A stretch of DNA of 64,000 bases, from NCBI RefSeq assembly GCF_003234565.1, contig NZ_QKTU01000001.1:496001-560000 (forward strand). The letters run 5' to 3'. Below, in pieces: positions 41,851 to 49,984 of this stretch. How positions within the stretch are numbered: position 1 is the stretch's first letter; every line of letters begins with the position of its first letter. The position numbers were made by a program, and so were the translations under genes. This DNA is from Curtobacterium sp. MCBD17_013 (GTDB taxonomy: Bacteria; Actinomycetota; Actinomycetes; Actinomycetales; Microbacteriaceae). The notes beneath the pieces were generated by a model. The model did not search any database. It saw only the letters and a list, made by a program, of their open reading frames with translations, and was not told the DNA's origin.

Positions 41851-42790
41851 GGGCGTGTTGCTAAATGCTCGGATCGCAGTGATCGGTAACGCTCGAGGTG
41901 TGTCGCGTGACGTGATCTCCGATGAAACCTGGGCTGTGATCGGACCATTTCTCCCGCGAGCGAAGCCGAGAGGGCGTCCGCCGGTGGATCGTCGCATCGT
42001 GGTGGAAGCGGTGGTGTGGCGGTTCCGGACGGGTGCGCCGTGGCGGGATCTGCCTGAGCGGTTCGGGAACTGGAACACGGTCTTCCGCAACTTCGACCGG
42101 TGGGCCAAGGCCGGCGTCTGGGCGCGGCTGCTCGAACACGTGCAGGGCGCGGGAGAGCGCCGCGGCGACATCGACTGGGCTGCGTCGATCGATTCGACCA
42201 TCGCGCGCGTGCATCAGCACGGCGCGACCCTGCCCCGCGTCAAGAAAGGGCACATCGAACTACAACAAGACCGCCGCTGAGCCAGCTGATCACGCGATCG
42301 GACGATCTCGTGGCTGACTGATGACGAAGACGCATCTCGTTTGCGACGGTAAGGGTAGGCCGCTCGGCTTCGTCGTCACGGCGGCCAGGTGGCGGACACG
42401 ATCATGCTGCCGGAGACGATGGAGCAGATCCGTGTCCCCACCGCGGGGCGCCCCCGTTCTCGGCCGGACCGGCTGCGCGCGGACAAGGGCCACCCGTCGA
42501 GAGCGAACAGAGCGTGGCGGCGGGCACGTGACGTGAAGACGACGATCCCAGAGCGTCATGACCAGATCGCTCATCGTCGGAAACGTCCCGGACGGCCCAT
42601 CGTTTTCGACGCGGCCGACTACAAGAGCCGCAACGTCGTCGAGCGGTCCTTCAACAGGCTCAAGCAGTGGCGCGGCATCGCGATGCGCTCTGACATGACC
42701 GCACGGAACTACCACGCCGCACTCTGCCTTGCAGCGACACTGCTCTGGACTGGTAATCCGAGACCGGCGGCGGGCTCCCTCGATGGTTGA
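41851..42790 (+). mobile_element. Broken IS5-family element
   Basis: The left end is probably GGGCGTGTTGCTAAATG at 41851. The transposase is recognisable (ISDETWAVIGPFLPR, RTGAPWRDLPERFGNWNTVF, then DKGHPSRANRAWRR and KSRNVVERSFNRLKQWRGIA) but is spread over at least three frames. Breaks lie near 42255-42285 and 42300-42325 (a TGA after RSRG) and near 42385. No matching right inverted repeat is seen near 42790, so that end is probably lost. Confidence 0.85.
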
Positions 42791-42806
42791 GAGCCCGCCA
42801 CTGCGC

Positions 42807-43559
42807 TCACGACAGGTGTGCTGCCGCGAACGCTGCATACGCCTCGGGGAGGAACTCGGGCAGCTTTGCAGAGACGCGTTCCAGCACGGCACGGGACTCC
42901 GGCTGGGTGGCAAGCTGCTTGCCGACTTGCTCGAACGCTGCTCGGTCAGGCGTCCACATCGAGCTCATCGCTGCGTGCATCTCCTGCACGACGGCGCTTG
43001 TCCGGGGGTCAGACGGCGAAGTGCCGTCATCCGCCAAAGCGCCGAGCCGTCGGAGCCTGTCCTCGTGATCTGCCTGAGCCTGCTTCTTGGCGGTGTCCGA
43101 CATCCCGGAGATGGCGTCGCGGGACTGCTCCGCCTCCGCCGTCCAGCGCCTTTGCGCTTCGGAGTCGATCGCCGTCGTGTCGAAGCCGGTGAAAAGGTCT
43201 CCGGCGTCGTTTGCGGTCATGGTTGTTCCTTCCTTTGTGAGGAAGCGGAGAGCACGATCGACTGAGGCAAGGACGTCAGCGACCCGAGCCTGCTCACTCA
43301 GTAGCGCCGTGCGCTGCTGTTCGAGCGCGGCTCGCGGATCGACCTCGTCGGCGAGGATCCGGCCGATCTGCTCGAGCGGTACCTGCAGTTGCCGATACAC
43401 CAACACGCGCTGTAGCCGAAGCACCTCGTCGGGACCGTAATAGCGCATCCCCGCGGGAGTCGTACCTGCCGGGTGCACCAGCCCGATCCCGTCGTAGAAC
43501 CTCAGCGTCCGGGCAGTGAGTCCGGTCGCCTTCGCAAGCTCCGAGATCGTCAACCGCAT
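42807..43559 (-). CDS. MerR-family regulator with TipAS-type domain
   Basis: The 250-aa protein begins MRLTISELAKATGLTARTLR, a MerR winged HTH, then FYDGIGLVHPAGTTPAGMRY and the dimerisation helix with LYRQLQVPLEQIGRIL-like YRQLQVPLEQIGRILADEVD. The C-terminal half (about residues 120-250) is helical with the TipAS pattern, a domain that binds thiopeptides or other antibiotics in TipA. An adjacent drug-resistance target gene is not evident. It converges with the broken IS5 element. Confidence 0.9.
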   Translation of the reverse strand: MRLTISELAKATGLTARTLRFYDGIGLVHPAGTTPAGMRYYGPDEVLRLQRVLVYRQLQVPLEQIGRILADEVDPRAALEQQRTALLSEQARVADVLASVDRALRFLTKEGTTMTANDAGDLFTGFDTTAIDSEAQRRWTAEAEQSRDAISGMSDTAKKQAQADHEDRLRRLGALADDGTSPSDPRTSAVVQEMHAAMSSMWTPDRAAFEQVGKQLATQPESRAVLERVSAKLPEFLPEAYAAFAAAHLS

Positions 43560-43686
43560 CGTCCTACTCCGCTCCGACGGGCGGACCATCCGCGCCGTCA
43601 CGACGACCCTAAGAACTGCCGCAACGGCAACCTCAACACCCCAGTTTCCCGCAATAGCTCATTCAGCAACACGGCCTAGTCGCCAT

Positions 43687-43713
43687 CCCGATAGCCGGTC
43701 GGGCTACCGGTCG
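43687..43713 (+). repeat. Cassette-boundary palindromic repeat, copy 9
   Basis: CCCGATAGCCGGTC then GGGCTACCGGTCG. Confidence 0.7.
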
Positions 43714-43798
43714 CTGGATGTCGTCTCTCCGATCTACAAGCTCAGGCCTGCGGAAAAGGGGGAGCGTGCGCTTGATCGTGTGCAACTAGGGTGTGCGT

Positions 43799-44236
43799 GT
43801 GGGGATGAGAACCCGGAGTCGCGTTCTGCTGATCGTGTCGGTCGTACTGGTTGTGCTGGCGCTAGTCGGGGGAGCCGTCGTCGGAGTGAAGGCCTGGTAC
43901 GCGCACGACCAGCGTGAAAAGACTGCGGCTGCGTTTGCTGCGATGCCTGTCGTGGATCGACGTATCGATATCCAAAGCGTCATTCCGGGCGCGAAACGCA
44001 GGGAGAGTGGCGTTGCGGTTCGGCTCGAGGGGCCAGGACCAGTCGTCTCTTACTCGTTCAAGGTATCGGCGACGCCGGACTGGAAGGCTTGTATCGACCA
44101 GGCGATGGAGCGAGCGGGATACGGCCGGGTCGGAGATCCCTGGACGATCCAGGTACGCGATCTCGTGGTCACCGTGACGACGTCCGACCCGAGCGCGGGG
44201 AACGGCGGCACCGCGTTCCTGTTGATGTCAGTCTGA
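43799..44236 (+). CDS. Hypothetical membrane-anchored protein
   Basis: About 145 aa. A basic N-terminus leads to one hydrophobic helix (VLLIVSVVLVVLALVGGAVV) acting as a membrane anchor or uncleaved signal. A small extracytoplasmic domain follows with SVIPGAKRRESGVAVRLEG and CIDQAMERAGYGRVGDPWTI. TAGGGT at 43787-43792 lies 6 nt before the GTG at 43799, so that start is preferred. Function unknown. Confidence 0.6.
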   Translation: MGMRTRSRVLLIVSVVLVVLALVGGAVVGVKAWYAHDQREKTAAAFAAMPVVDRRIDIQSVIPGAKRRESGVAVRLEGPGPVVSYSFKVSATPDWKACIDQAMERAGYGRVGDPWTIQVRDLVVTVTTSDPSAGNGGTAFLLMSV

Positions 44237-44561
44237 ACCTCGTTCGGGGCGCCGCGACCTCGAACAAGGCCTCGGGGGTGGTCCGTCCGATCACGAGTGC
44301 TACCAGACCGAGAAGTGCGGGCCGATGGCCTTCGACGATTCATCGGCGAGTACGAATGAACCTGTCCGAGAGCCGGTCGTTCATCGGATGCACCACCACC
44401 GCTGCCGCTGGTCGACCCTCGTCTCGGAAGTGGATCGTGAACCGGACCTCGACGGACCCGGCTCCCGAAGTCCTCGTGCGCAGCTCGACCCAAGGAGCTC
44501 CGAGGGAACGTCCGTTGCGCGCCGAGTCAGCTGAGTCAGGCCAGGCGGTTACGGTTCGAGC
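44237..44561. other. Gene-free stretch with a duplicated fragment
   Basis: No complete gene. On the minus strand a frame ending at 44340 reads AGSVEVRFTIHFRDEGRPAA then VVVHPMNDRLSDR without a plausible start. Its GSVEVR part recurs beside repeat copy 1 (30.65 kb). A possible diverged repeat copy lies at 44262-44291 (GTCCGTCCGATC ... GCTACCAGACC). Confidence 0.4.
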
Positions 44562-45332
44562 ATGAGCGAGCAGCTGTCCGTTCCCGAACTCGCGGCGCAG
44601 ATCGGTGCTGACCCGAAGCGGATTCGTGGCTGGACGCGACGGCAAGGCTGGCGACACCCGAGCGAGACCGGGCAGCCGTGGAGCCTCACCGGCGAGTAGA
44701 TCGCGATTCTGACTGTCCGATTCTCGAAGACCACTGCCCTCTCCGCCACGGAGCCGTTCGTCTGGGTGGAACCGGCCTCCGCACCGTTGCCGGAACCAGA
44801 AGACATTGATGAGGTTGACGGCGAGTTTGCGACGCCACTCGCGCGCCTGAATGTCGGCGATCTGCTCGACACCTACACGAACGTCCTCGCCGAACTTCGC
44901 ACCCGACACCTGATCCGCACGAACAACGCACCCATCGGAGACCCCGCCGAGTTCTGCGCCGCAATCGTCTACGACGGGCTGCTCGCGCCAAACTCGGAGA
45001 AGTCGTACGACCTGACCGCTGCCGATGGTCGCAAAGTGCAGGTGAAAGTGCGGCTGGTCCGGCCCGGCATGGCAAGCGGCGCCGTATTTTCGCCGCTCCG
45101 ATCGTTCGACTTCGACATTTGTGCCTTCCTCGTCATCGATAACGAAGCCGGTGAAGTCGTCGCGGCGCGGGAATGGACTCCAGTCGAGGTGCGCGAGCAC
45201 GGGTCCTTCAAGAAGTACACTAATGGCACGGTCGTCACGGTGTCCCAGGTGCGCTCGTCCAAGGCCCGCGGACTCGACCGGACGGCGGACTTTGACGTGG
45301 CTTGGCGGGAGCTGCTCAGCCAAACCCGATGA
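44562..45332 (+). pseudogene. HTH plus PD-(D/E)xK-like protein gene with in-frame TAG
   Basis: The ATG frame encodes MSEQLSVPELAAQIGADPKR then IRGWTRRQGWRHP, a small HTH. At 44697-44699 a TAG stands where CAG (Gln) would be expected; the same frame then continues for 210 codons. The later part has a nuclease-like core: GDPAEFCAAIVYDGLL, EKSYDLTAADGRKVQVKVRL (E...D...xVK pattern of restriction-endonuclease-like folds). It probably was a DNA-binding nuclease or defence gene inactivated by one substitution. Confidence 0.7.
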
Positions 45333-45430
45333 ACGGGGAGGAGCCCGACCCGTTCCCTTGACGATCCCCTACTGGGTGACCGAAGCGAAGACGCGCCGGT
45401 GACCAGGGCCGCGCAGGACAAGCTTCCCGG

Positions 45431-45685
45431 TCACGGACCGTCGTCGGAGTGGATCTCCTCGTCCGGCCGTTCGACACGAGCCGAGCCGTGGAGGGCGAAC
45501 CCGATTGCGGCAACGATTGCAATTAGCGCCCCCATCCCCGCGATGACGAGTCCGCCGGTTCCGAGTCCGATGTACCGGACGAGAAAGCCGATGAGCGCGA
45601 CAACGAGCCCGCCGGCGACGGCGCCGATTCCGCCCGCGAGGCCGAGCACTCGAGGGGGAAGGTGTGCCGACTCGCTCGAAGTCAA
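45431..45685 (-). CDS. Small membrane protein, third gene of an overlapping operon
   Basis: 84 aa with three hydrophobic segments (VLGLAGGIGAVAGGLVVALI, FLVRYIGLGTGGLVIAG and MGALIAIVAAIGFALHG) and an acidic tail (ERPDEEIHSDDGP). The TTG start is supported because it overlaps the previous stop by 4 bp (TTGA), as the two upstream genes overlap (GTGA). Function unknown. Confidence 0.6.
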   Translation of the reverse strand: MTSSESAHLPPRVLGLAGGIGAVAGGLVVALIGFLVRYIGLGTGGLVIAGMGALIAIVAAIGFALHGSARVERPDEEIHSDDGP

Positions 45686-46002
45686 CCAGCGCCAGGCACC
45701 GTCCGGTCGTCGATCGGCTGACGAGACGGGTCGTGTAGGCCGGTCACCGCGTTGTGGGAGCCGGCAGCGGTCAGCTGCCGGTGCCCGCTTCCGCTCTTCC
45801 GTTGGTGGAGCGTGACGATGAGTTGAGCGATGTTGCCCAGGAGCCAGACCGCAATCAAGATGAAGTTCAGGATGATCGGGTTGACGATCGCTTGGACGAG
45901 CAAGAAGACGCCGGCTGCGATCCACATGACCCAGATCCACCTCCGCAACCGGCGGCTTTCCTCCGGCGACCGGGGCGGCTCTTCCGGCTGTTCGTCCGTC
46001 AC
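45682..46002 (-). CDS. Small membrane protein, second gene of the operon
   Basis: 106 aa from a GTG. An acidic/Pro start (TDEQPEEPPRSPEESRRLRR) is followed by two spans (WIWVMWIAAGVFLLVQAIV and IILNFILIAVWLLGNIAQLI), then a polar tail. The tail is encoded across repeat copy 10, which here lacks the TAG and is translated (RQPIDDR). It is unusual in having a repeat inside the gene. Function unknown. Confidence 0.6.
   Translation of the reverse strand: MTDEQPEEPPRSPEESRRLRRWIWVMWIAAGVFLLVQAIVNPIILNFILIAVWLLGNIAQLIVTLHQRKSGSGHRQLTAAGSHNAVTGLHDPSRQPIDDRTVPGAG
45700..45728 (+). repeat. Cassette-boundary palindromic repeat, copy 10 (inside a gene)
   Basis: CGTCCGGTCGTCGAT then CGGCTGACGAGACG. It lies within the 3' end of the minus-strand gene 45682-46002; its left-arm TAG has been lost. 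Confidence 0.75.
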
Positions 46003-46229
46003 TGCTGTTCCTGCCCTTCGGTGGAGGCGGCATCGTCGGGGGCGGACGCGTCCCTGCGCTCCGACGTCATCGGCTCCGGTCGGTGTCCGTTCTGCCCGAG
46101 TTCGTTCTTCCGTTCGCGGCGCGTGATAAGGAGTCGAGTGACTCCGCCGAGGAGCCAGAACGCGGCCCGGAGGCGCGGTGTGCCGAGGATCCACTGCAGG
46201 GTGGTGTTCTGCCGCTGCTGTTCGATCAC
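45999..46229 (-). CDS. Small hypothetical protein, first gene of the operon
   Basis: 76 aa: MIEQQRQNTTLQWILGTPRL, a moderately hydrophobic AAFWLLGGVTRLLI segment, then a polar tail. It overlaps the next gene by GTGA. No family recognised. Confidence 0.55.
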   Translation of the reverse strand: MIEQQRQNTTLQWILGTPRLRAAFWLLGGVTRLLITRRERKNELGQNGHRPEPMTSERRDASAPDDAASTEGQEQQ

Positions 46230-46324
46230 GGCTGCACGCTACCGCTGTGAGGCATCCTCGTGGACGCCTGAGATTGGTCAGCCCGAGAGTCGCCTCAGCG
46301 GCGACTGGCGCTCGGCACTGTCGT

Positions 46325-46352
46325 GTCCGATCGCCGATGGGTCAACGAGACG
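46325..46352 (+). repeat. Cassette-boundary palindromic repeat, copy 11
   Basis: GTCCGATCGCCGAT then GGGTCAACGAGACG. Confidence 0.65.
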
Positions 46353-46397
46353 TCCTCGTCGCCGACCGACGAGTGCCTGGCGTCGTGAGTTTCTCGT

Positions 46398-46444
46398 ACG
46401 GGCTAAACGGGCTAAACGGGCTAAACGGGCTGAACGGGCCGAAC
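46398..46444 (+). repeat. Five tandem 9-bp units at the 3' end of the beta-flower gene
   Basis: ACGGGCTAA occurs three times, then ACGGGCTGA and ACGGGCCGA. On the minus strand the units read as Pro-Val plus Arg, Gln or TAG. The gene stops at the first TAG-bearing unit. Confidence 0.85.
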
Positions 46445-46720
46445 TTGACGGACCGGCTTCACAGGCCCACCGGTCGCCCCCTCCATGAACGCCACGATGT
46501 GCCCGCTGTTGTCGCGGAACATCCGATTGTTGAAGTACCCCACGTGACCACCACGCAGGTTGTACACGGCGTCATCACTGAGCCGCCCGATGACCGCCCC
46601 GCGCGGAGACCGAATCGAGTCGGTCTCCAGCCAAGCAACGACCGCTCCATTGGGGCCATAGATCGCGTTCAAGGTTTTCCTCTCCTCGTAGTCGATCCGA
46701 CCTCGAACAGTAACTAGCAC
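46421..46720 (-). CDS. 4-fold beta flower domain protein
   Basis: The 99-aa protein is made of short repeated beta units around Gly-Asn or Gly-Arg turns: IYGPNGAVVAWLETDSIRSP, RGAVIGRLSDDAVYNLRGGH and VGYFNNRMFRDNSGHIVAFM. This is the pattern of small 4-fold beta flower proteins of unknown function. The end runs into a Pro-Val repeat (VKPVRQVRPVQPV) encoded by the 9-bp tandem repeat, where a TAG now terminates it. Confidence 0.75.
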   Translation of the reverse strand: MLVTVRGRIDYEERKTLNAIYGPNGAVVAWLETDSIRSPRGAVIGRLSDDAVYNLRGGHVGYFNNRMFRDNSGHIVAFMEGATGGPVKPVRQVRPVQPV

Positions 46721-46849
46721 CTGCGACGCCGAAGGAAGGGGTGCTGCTCAATCCCTTTCACCGCCAATCCTCTCGTTACGTCAGGTTGCCTCGATAGTCG
46801 ATCGTTCTGCGGGACAGCGGCACCGAAGGATGCGGTGCATCATGGGCCG

Positions 46850-47155
46850 ATGGACGCGAGGGTCGAGATGGGTGTTCACGCGAGTTGGGTGAACGGGTGG
46901 TTTCTCCGCGTCGCGAGTCGGGCGTTCTTGCGTGTGGACGGCGCGGAGATATTGCTCTCTTGGACGCATCCGACGGGAGTTGCCGTGGAACCGGGGCAGC
47001 ACGAGATCGCGGTGGGGGTTCGGTACCGCGGCTTCTCACGTCTGCTCGGCGCTCGGACGTGCCTCGTGTCCGTCGAGCCCGGCCAGACGCTTCAACTGAG
47101 GGCCCACAATGGGCCGCTCAACTCTGACTCCTTCAACATCTTCCAGTCGCAGTAG
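46850..47155 (+). CDS. Hypothetical beta-rich small protein
   Basis: 101 aa. Alternating strands (FLRVASRAFLRVDGAEILLS, GQHEIAVGVRYRGFSRLLG, TCLVSVEPGQTLQLRAHNGP) suggest an immunoglobulin- or carbohydrate-binding-like sandwich. The ATG at 46850 fits better than the one at 46835, but no strong ribosome-binding site separates them. The TAG stop is the first TAG of repeat copy 12, here for a plus-strand gene. Confidence 0.6.
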   Translation: MDARVEMGVHASWVNGWFLRVASRAFLRVDGAEILLSWTHPTGVAVEPGQHEIAVGVRYRGFSRLLGARTCLVSVEPGQTLQLRAHNGPLNSDSFNIFQSQ

Positions 47156-47176
47156 CCGATCGTCTACCGAGACTGG
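47143..47176 (+). repeat. Cassette-boundary palindromic repeat, copy 12
   Basis: CCAGTCGCAGTAGCCGAT then CGTCTACCGAGACTGG: the longest arms (34 nt). Its TAG (47153-47155) ends the plus-strand gene. Confidence 0.8.
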
Positions 47177-47282
47177 CGTCCCTCATGAAGGCCGCAGTTG
47201 CACTTGGCGCGTACGCGCGTTCTATCGCGCATGCTCCCGATCAACAAGCTGACGGCCGGTCTTAGGGCGCCGCCGCACTCGT

Positions 47283-47861
47283 TCAACGCGTGACGTGCCG
47301 GCCAGGCTTGCTGCGGCGTTCTGCTGCGCGCGCCCGTGACTTGGCGCGTTCTCGGCGCCATGCCTCCCCACGGGCGTAGTCGCGGGCGGTCTCGGCGGTC
47401 CGGTTCTGCGCGGGCAGGTAGGCGTTGAGGAGTTCGGCTTGCGCGAGTGCGCGGCTGCGACGGACTGCGGTCGCGGGGAACGAGCGCCGGAACGGTCCGT
47501 TGACGTGGAGCATGTGCACGACTCGGGACTCCCAGCCGCGGGTGAGCACGATGTCGCTCCATTGCTTCGTCGAGAATTGAGTATCGGCAACGAGCGGAAT
47601 CCGGTAGGTGCGAAGCCAACTCCGGACCACCACTTCGTCCGGGCGCAGATACACGCCGATGAGGAGGGTGCGCAACGTCAACAGGACCATCCCTGGAATG
47701 AATCCCCACGCCACGACCGGGTCCAAGCTGCGGTCGAGCTCGCTTTGTTCGCTGGGAGACGTACTGAGGAGCCCGCCGAGGGCGCACACAGCGAAGATCA
47801 GCTGGACGCAGATGGTGACGATCCGGATGCCGCCGCTCGATTGCCGCAACCGATACTGCAA
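47283..47861 (-). CDS. Hypothetical membrane protein, PH-like
   Basis: 192 aa. Two spans (IVTICVQLIFAVCALGGLLS and VVAWGFIPGMVLLTLRTLL) precede a cytoplasmic part with VYLRPDEVVVRSWLRTYRIP and LVADTQFSTKQWSDI, resembling bacterial PH-type small membrane proteins. The C-terminus is very basic (KSRARAAERRSKPGRHVTR). Only gene between repeat copies 12 and 13. Family assignment is weak. Confidence 0.6.
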   Translation of the reverse strand: MQYRLRQSSGGIRIVTICVQLIFAVCALGGLLSTSPSEQSELDRSLDPVVAWGFIPGMVLLTLRTLLIGVYLRPDEVVVRSWLRTYRIPLVADTQFSTKQWSDIVLTRGWESRVVHMLHVNGPFRRSFPATAVRRSRALAQAELLNAYLPAQNRTAETARDYARGEAWRRERAKSRARAAERRSKPGRHVTR

Positions 47862-48240
47862 GACATCCCCCTCCGAAGCGCTCTCAGCGCCGCTGAGTCG
47901 CGGGCGGCCGTGCGCCGCCGCCGGACGATTCTAGGAAGCCGAAGGACGGCGGCACGGCCGGGGCGACAAGCGGCACTAGGTCGGCGTAGCGAGAACCGGC
48001 CAACCGTTGCGTGCCCGAACGCCGAACAGGTCGTATTCGAGAGAAGCACCTATCCGACCGTCCTCACAAACCGTGAGCGGCCGTCCGTAGGCTTCCCCCG
48101 GACTGGACGATCAACCACTTCTCCCAGAGCAACTCAACTGGTGAAGGACAGGGTTTCGTTCCTGCGCTCCTTCGGCGAGTCGCAAGCTCGCCGGCGATGA
48201 GGCCCACATTGATCGCCAGCTCGACCAAGCGGAGGCGCTG
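47862..48240. other. Gene-free stretch
   Basis: No supported gene. A weakly repeat-like sequence lies at about 47975-47995 (GGTCGGCGTAGCGAGAACC), but it is too diverged to count. Confidence 0.35.
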
Positions 48241-48268
48241 CGTCCGTTGGACGATCAGCTACCGGGCG
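48241..48268 (+). repeat. Cassette-boundary palindromic repeat, copy 13
   Basis: CGTCCGTTGGACGAT then CAGCTACCGGGCG. The complement of its CTA (48259-48261) is the TAG stop of the GrpB pseudogene. Confidence 0.7.
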
Positions 48269-48743
48269 AGGAGCTGGCGAATGACCTGGTACTTCTGAGC
48301 GATGTACTCACCCCAGCTGCTCGCTGATGCCTCGGCCGTCCGTTTCGCAGCAAGGTACGTCGACCGCGCGGTGGAGTCTGTTCGGAGAAGGTCGCGGAAG
48401 GCCAACCACTCGCACCATTCGTTCCCGCGGTTCTCGACGACGTGCACGACTGCTGCGCGGTCGGTCCGCCGGGGCAACTGAGCCACCCGTGGAGGTTCCG
48501 GAACCCCTCTTCGTCAAAGCCGGCTGCTTTCAGGGCAGCGACAGCATGGCACACTTGTTCGGCCGGGACCCCAACGAGGACGTCGACAACGTCTTTCGAG
48601 GGCAGCCCGGCGACACTGGTGGATCCGATGTGCTCAATGAAAGCGTTCGGAACGAGCAGCTCGAGACGCTCCCGCAGCACGTCGAAGCGCTCCACCCAAG
48701 CACCATGCTGACTCGGCACCAACTCGATTCGTTGTCCCCTCAC
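48259..48743 (-). pseudogene. Frameshifted GrpB-family (nucleotidyltransferase-like) gene
   Basis: Starting at the GTG at 48743 the frame encodes LVPSQHGAWVERFDVLRERL, EHIGSTSVAGLPSKDVVDVL (the GS and DxD-like nucleotidyltransferase pattern) and VCHAVAALKAAGFDEEGFRN. Near 48480 the frame is lost by a one-base change after HGWLSCPGG. The rest (AAVVHVVENRGNEWCEWLAF then RDLLRTDSTARSTYLAAKR) is in another frame and ends in the repeat TAG. GrpB proteins are common cassette cargo; function unclear. Confidence 0.8.
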
Positions 48744-48770
48744 CCTTCGATCTTCGGCCCTGCAGCCGCT

Positions 48771-48797
48771 GTTCGCTAGCGGATGGGCTACCGGTCG
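48771..48797 (+). repeat. Cassette-boundary palindromic repeat, copy 14
   Basis: GTTCGCTAGCGGAT then GGGCTACCGGTCG. The complement of its CTA (48788-48790) is the stop of the next minus-strand gene. Confidence 0.7.
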
Positions 48798-49273
48798 ATG
48801 GCGGGGGCTTCGTCTCCTGGTTGCGGTGTCGACCGGAACTTGACGCCCCATGCAGCTACGGCGGTCCTGTAATCGTCCAAGGGTCGACGATGCTCGACAG
48901 CTCGTCGATCACTGTCCCAGGCGACGACCCCAGTGGCGTGAAGGTGCCGCCACAGGTCGACCACCGAGCCGAGAGTCATCGGTGTCGTAGGCGGCACTGG
49001 GTCGGTACGAAGGTACTCGGCGGCCGAGTCGACCGTGAAGTCGTCGCTTCCATGGAGGATGACGGGGAAACGGACAGCGACGAGGTCCTCGAGGTCAACG
49101 TCCGGGTGTTGCTCCGCGTAGTTCTCGTACTCCCAGATGGGAACGTTCGGACGGTCCGGCGTTGCTGGCCCGGCGAGCGTGCCACCCGCGAGGGCCGCGG
49201 CACCAGGATGTTCCGCCTCGAGCGACTGGAGGATCGCGAGACGTTCCTCCTCGGGCATGCCTTCGATGTTCAT
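48788..49273 (-). CDS. Hypothetical protein
   Basis: 161 aa from the ATG at 49273 (MNIEGMPEEERLAILQSLEA). It is soluble and acidic at first, with PNVPIWEYENYAEQHPDVDL and LGSVVDLWRHLHATGVVAWD. No family recognised. The TAG stop lies in repeat copy 14, and copy 15 lies upstream, making a one-gene unit. Confidence 0.6.
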   Translation of the reverse strand: MNIEGMPEEERLAILQSLEAEHPGAAALAGGTLAGPATPDRPNVPIWEYENYAEQHPDVDLEDLVAVRFPVILHGSDDFTVDSAAEYLRTDPVPPTTPMTLGSVVDLWRHLHATGVVAWDSDRRAVEHRRPLDDYRTAVAAWGVKFRSTPQPGDEAPAIDR

Positions 49274-49330
49274 CCCCTGATCATCCACCTCCAATCGGCC
49301 GTTAGGGAGATTGCTCCGCTGCGACGAAAG

Positions 49331-49359
49331 CGTCCGACAGCCGATCGGCGGTAGAGACG
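49331..49359 (+). repeat. Cassette-boundary palindromic repeat, copy 15
   Basis: CGTCCGACAGCCGAT then CGGCGGTAGAGACG. Confidence 0.7.
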
Positions 49360-49398
49360 TTCCGAGGGCGGTGGAAGCAGGTGCGGCATACTGCCCAC

Positions 49399-49941
49399 AT
49401 GGACCGCCAGGCCGCGCGTCAGAAACAAAGGGACCTCCGCTCGGAGCGTTTGAGACTGCGCCCCTGGACGGTCGCCGATGCAGCCTTCCACCGCCGACTG
49501 TGGGAGGAGCGCGACGAGCGTGTTCCTGCACGGCGGCGCATCACAGCCGATGGTCATCCCACTGTCGCGGAGATGCAGGCCTGGCTTCGCGCCTATCGGG
49601 CGACGCCAGCACCAGGACTGCTCGTCGTGGAGCAGCCCCGGACCGCCGTTCCGGTCGGATACTGCGGTCTCGTCGAGAACAGCGTCGGTCATCCCGCCGA
49701 GCCCGAACTGGCGTTCGAGTTCCTGCGGGAGTACTGGGGCCAGGGGTTCGCGACCGAAGCATCACAAGTGATTGTTCGTCGGGCAGCGGCGATCGGCTAT
49801 GACCACCTAGCCTCCACGGTTCGCGAGTGGAACACGGCATCACTCAACGTGCTCGACAAACTCGGGTTTGTTCCTACCGGGGAACGAGAGCGCGACCCCG
49901 TGCACGGCAATCTGCTCCTGCTCCGCTTACCGCTTCAGTGA
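49399..49941 (+). CDS. GNAT-family N-acetyltransferase (RimJ/RimL type)
   Basis: The 180-aa protein shows ERLRLRPWTVADAAFHRRLW at the N-terminus, the strand LVVEQPRTAVPVGYCGLVEN, FEFLREYWGQGFATEASQVI (acetyl-CoA pyrophosphate loop) and TVREWNTASLNVLDKLGFVP, the typical C-terminal RimJ/RimL segment. It transfers acetyl groups to an unknown amine. CATACT at 49387-49392 lies 6 nt before the ATG (leaderless pattern). Sole gene between repeat copies 15 and 16. Confidence 0.9.
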   Translation: MDRQAARQKQRDLRSERLRLRPWTVADAAFHRRLWEERDERVPARRRITADGHPTVAEMQAWLRAYRATPAPGLLVVEQPRTAVPVGYCGLVENSVGHPAEPELAFEFLREYWGQGFATEASQVIVRRAAAIGYDHLASTVREWNTASLNVLDKLGFVPTGERERDPVHGNLLLLRLPLQ

Positions 49942-49951
49942 CGGAACCTAT

Positions 49952-49979
49952 CGTCGGGTGATCGATCGGCTACCGGACG
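49952..49979 (+). repeat. Cassette-boundary palindromic repeat, copy 16
   Basis: CGTCGGGTGATCGAT then CGGCTACCGGACG. Confidence 0.75.
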
Positions 49980-49984
49980 TGTAG

